Positions 62,859-64,000 of a DNA stretch of 64,000 nucleotides are shown one piece after another. A model generated the notes under the pieces. The model saw only the letters and a list, made by a program, of their open reading frames with translations. It did no database searches and was not told the DNA's origin. The first letter of the stretch is position 1. The number at the start of each line of letters is the position of its first letter. Source of the stretch: Bacteroidales bacterium (GTDB lineage: Bacteria > Bacteroidota > Bacteroidia > Bacteroidales > UBA12077); NCBI GenBank assembly GCA_030637515.1, contig DAOWGM010000102.1, positions 1 through 64,000 on the forward strand. Reading direction: 5' to 3'. The translations under genes and the position numbers were made by a program.

Positions 62859-64000
62859 ATGACCGTTTTCTATCTCGCAGTGATCAAAATATATTATTTG
62901 CTTATAGCAATTGCGTCTTGGTTTAATCCAAAAGCACGTTTCTGGATTCGCGGAAGAAAAGGTATTTTCAAAAGACTTAAACAAGAAATAAATCCAAATG
63001 AGAATATAGCATGGTTTCATTGTGCGTCACTTGGAGAGTTTGAGCAAGGAAGACCTTTAATTGAAGCCTTTAAAGAAAAGTATAAAGAGCATAAAATTTT
63101 ACTAACTTTTTTTTCTCCATCAGGTTACGAGATCAGAAAAAACTATGAAGGAGCTGATTATATATATTATTTGCCATTAGACACTCCAAAAAATGCTAGA
63201 CGATTTCTAAATATTGTAAATCCTTCAGTTGTATTTTTTATTAAATATGAATTTTGGTATTTTTTTATTAAAGAAATTGGAAAAAGAGAAATCCCATTGT
63301 ATTTGGTTTCAGGCATTTTTAGAAAAAGCCAAAGGTTCTTTAAAAAATACGCGTACAGATCACAAAAAATGCTATCAGAGTTTAAACATTTTTTTGTGCA
63401 GAATGATGAATCTGCAGATTTGCTAAATAGCATACAATTAAATAACGTAAGCGTAACTGGCGACACTCGTTTTGATAGAGTTTATACAATAGCTAAAAAC
63501 TCTAAAACCCTTCCATTGATTGAGAGATTTAAGGGAGATCAACAATTGCTTATTGCCGGAAGCACATGGAAGCCTGATGAGGATTTAATAATTAAATATT
63601 TGAACGAATCTAAAAATGATTTAAAAGTTATTATAGCACCTCATGAAATTCATCCTGAAAATATTGCACGAATAATTAGATCAATAGATACGGATTTAAG
63701 GATTTTAAAATATTCTGAGGCAGATAATATGAATATATCGAATGCACAGGTTTTAATTATTGATAACATTGGGTTACTTTCTTCTCTTTATAAGTATGGA
63801 GACTTGGCTTATATCGGAGGTGGATTTGGTAAAGGCATTCATAATACTCTTGAGGCAGCAACATTTGGAATGCCATTATTGTTTGGCCCGAATTACCTAA
63901 AATTTAAAGAAGCTGTTGATATGATAAATGCAGGCGGGGCTTATTCAATAACAGAATACGATGAATTAAAAGATAAAATAGACTTTTTTATTTCACATCC
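62859..64000 (+). CDS. waaA: 3-deoxy-D-manno-octulosonic acid (Kdo) transferase, 3' end cut by window
   Basis: Adds Kdo to lipid A in LPS synthesis at the inner membrane. The frame is open from ATG 62859 to the window end, giving about 380 residues of an expected 410-425. One N-terminal hydrophobic anchor (residues 4-22) is followed by the donor/acceptor domains: WFHCASLGEFEQGRPLIE (about 52-69), LTFFSPSGYEIRKNY, VSGIFRKSQRFFKKY, the C-terminal IAGSTWKPDE, PHEIHPENI and YIGGGFGKGIHNTLEAATFGMPLLFGP (from about 325). All are WaaA hallmarks. It is transcribed divergently from the large barrel gene. Confidence 0.93.
   Translation, partial: MTVFYLAVIKIYYLLIAIASWFNPKARFWIRGRKGIFKRLKQEINPNENIAWFHCASLGEFEQGRPLIEAFKEKYKEHKILLTFFSPSGYEIRKNYEGADYIYYLPLDTPKNARRFLNIVNPSVVFFIKYEFWYFFIKEIGKREIPLYLVSGIFRKSQRFFKKYAYRSQKMLSEFKHFFVQNDESADLLNSIQLNNVSVTGDTRFDRVYTIAKNSKTLPLIERFKGDQQLLIAGSTWKPDEDLIIKYLNESKNDLKVIIAPHEIHPENIARIIRSIDTDLRILKYSEADNMNISNAQVLIIDNIGLLSSLYKYGDLAYIGGGFGKGIHNTLEAATFGMPLLFGPNYLKFKEAVDMINAGGAYSITEYDELKDKIDFFISH

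Noticed and set aside
1-64000. CRISPR arrays, tRNA, rRNA, insertion sequences and prophage genes
   Set aside because: No direct-repeat array, cloverleaf-like segment in the gaps, transposase or integrase pattern was found by reading; a covariance or HMM search would be needed to exclude short or degenerate ones.

Overview
The window is AT-rich bacterial chromosome from a member of the Bacteroidota, most likely a Bacteroidia/Marinilabiliales-like lineage; the species cannot be named from the sequence alone. The evidence is type IX secretion/gliding genes (gldM, gldN, gldH, porW/sprE, porX), Bacteroidota-restricted families (an S46 dipeptidyl-peptidase, DUF4834, DUF5723-like and OmpP1-type proteins), few Shine-Dalgarno sequences, and promoter elements of the Bacteroidota -7 type (TAnnTTTG). 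Where a promoter is listed below, it is a match to that element; no convincing -33 partner was found. By chance about one such match per 1.5 kb per strand is expected at this base composition, so individual calls are tentative. No rRNA, tRNA, CRISPR array, transposase, integrase or phage gene was seen.

Layout. 1-2.3 kb: end of gldM, then gldN. 2.3-5.1 kb: GDP-mannose synthesis gene manC (minus) and an MlaE/MlaF lipid-transport pair. 5.1-8.7 kb: a Crp/Fnr regulator divergent from a sulfur operon (sulfide:quinone oxidoreductase-like protein, DUF1641 protein, TusE/DsrC-like protein, DsrE2-like protein), with two palindromic operators between them. 8.7-17.4 kb: envelope proteins on the minus strand, including a FadL-type porin and a three-gene operon. 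17.5-21.1 kb: a TonB receptor of haem/haemoglobin type and a small exported protein. 21.2-30.5 kb: exported transglutaminase, cutC, Na/Pi cotransporter, L-serine dehydratase, ZIP transporter, trpS and a DUF4834 protein. 30.5-38.5 kb: a zincin-propeller-barrel protein, RNase HI, DPP7-type peptidase, rlmN and RNase HII. 38.5-43.2 kb: surface-sugar genes (glycosyltransferase, FkbM methyltransferase, flippase, phosphomannomutase). 43.3-47.1 kb: three phosphoglycerate kinase domains in two genes. 47.3-52.7 kb: housekeeping genes (holB, PSP1, trmB, alkyltransferase-like protein, mrp, NifU-like) with gldH among them. 52.9-59 kb: porW, porX, tsaE, ald. 59-64 kb: a very large outer-membrane protein and the start of waaA.

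The most unusual items are a head-to-tail in-frame fusion of two complete phosphoglycerate kinases (about 76% identical over 398 aligned residues, no gaps) beside a third, divergent kinase-like paralogue that lacks one substrate-binding arginine and has a strong Shine-Dalgarno sequence. Next come the sulfur operon with its tandem FNR/CRP-like palindromes, a 135-bp MITE-like element before the ZIP transporter gene, a dispersed intergenic repeat present at two sites, and an orphan double-hairpin element before waaA. Five T9SS components at three places tie the window to T9SS-dependent protein export: GldM/GldN as the motor and ring side, PorX/PorW as regulator and connector, and GldH as an accessory lipoprotein.
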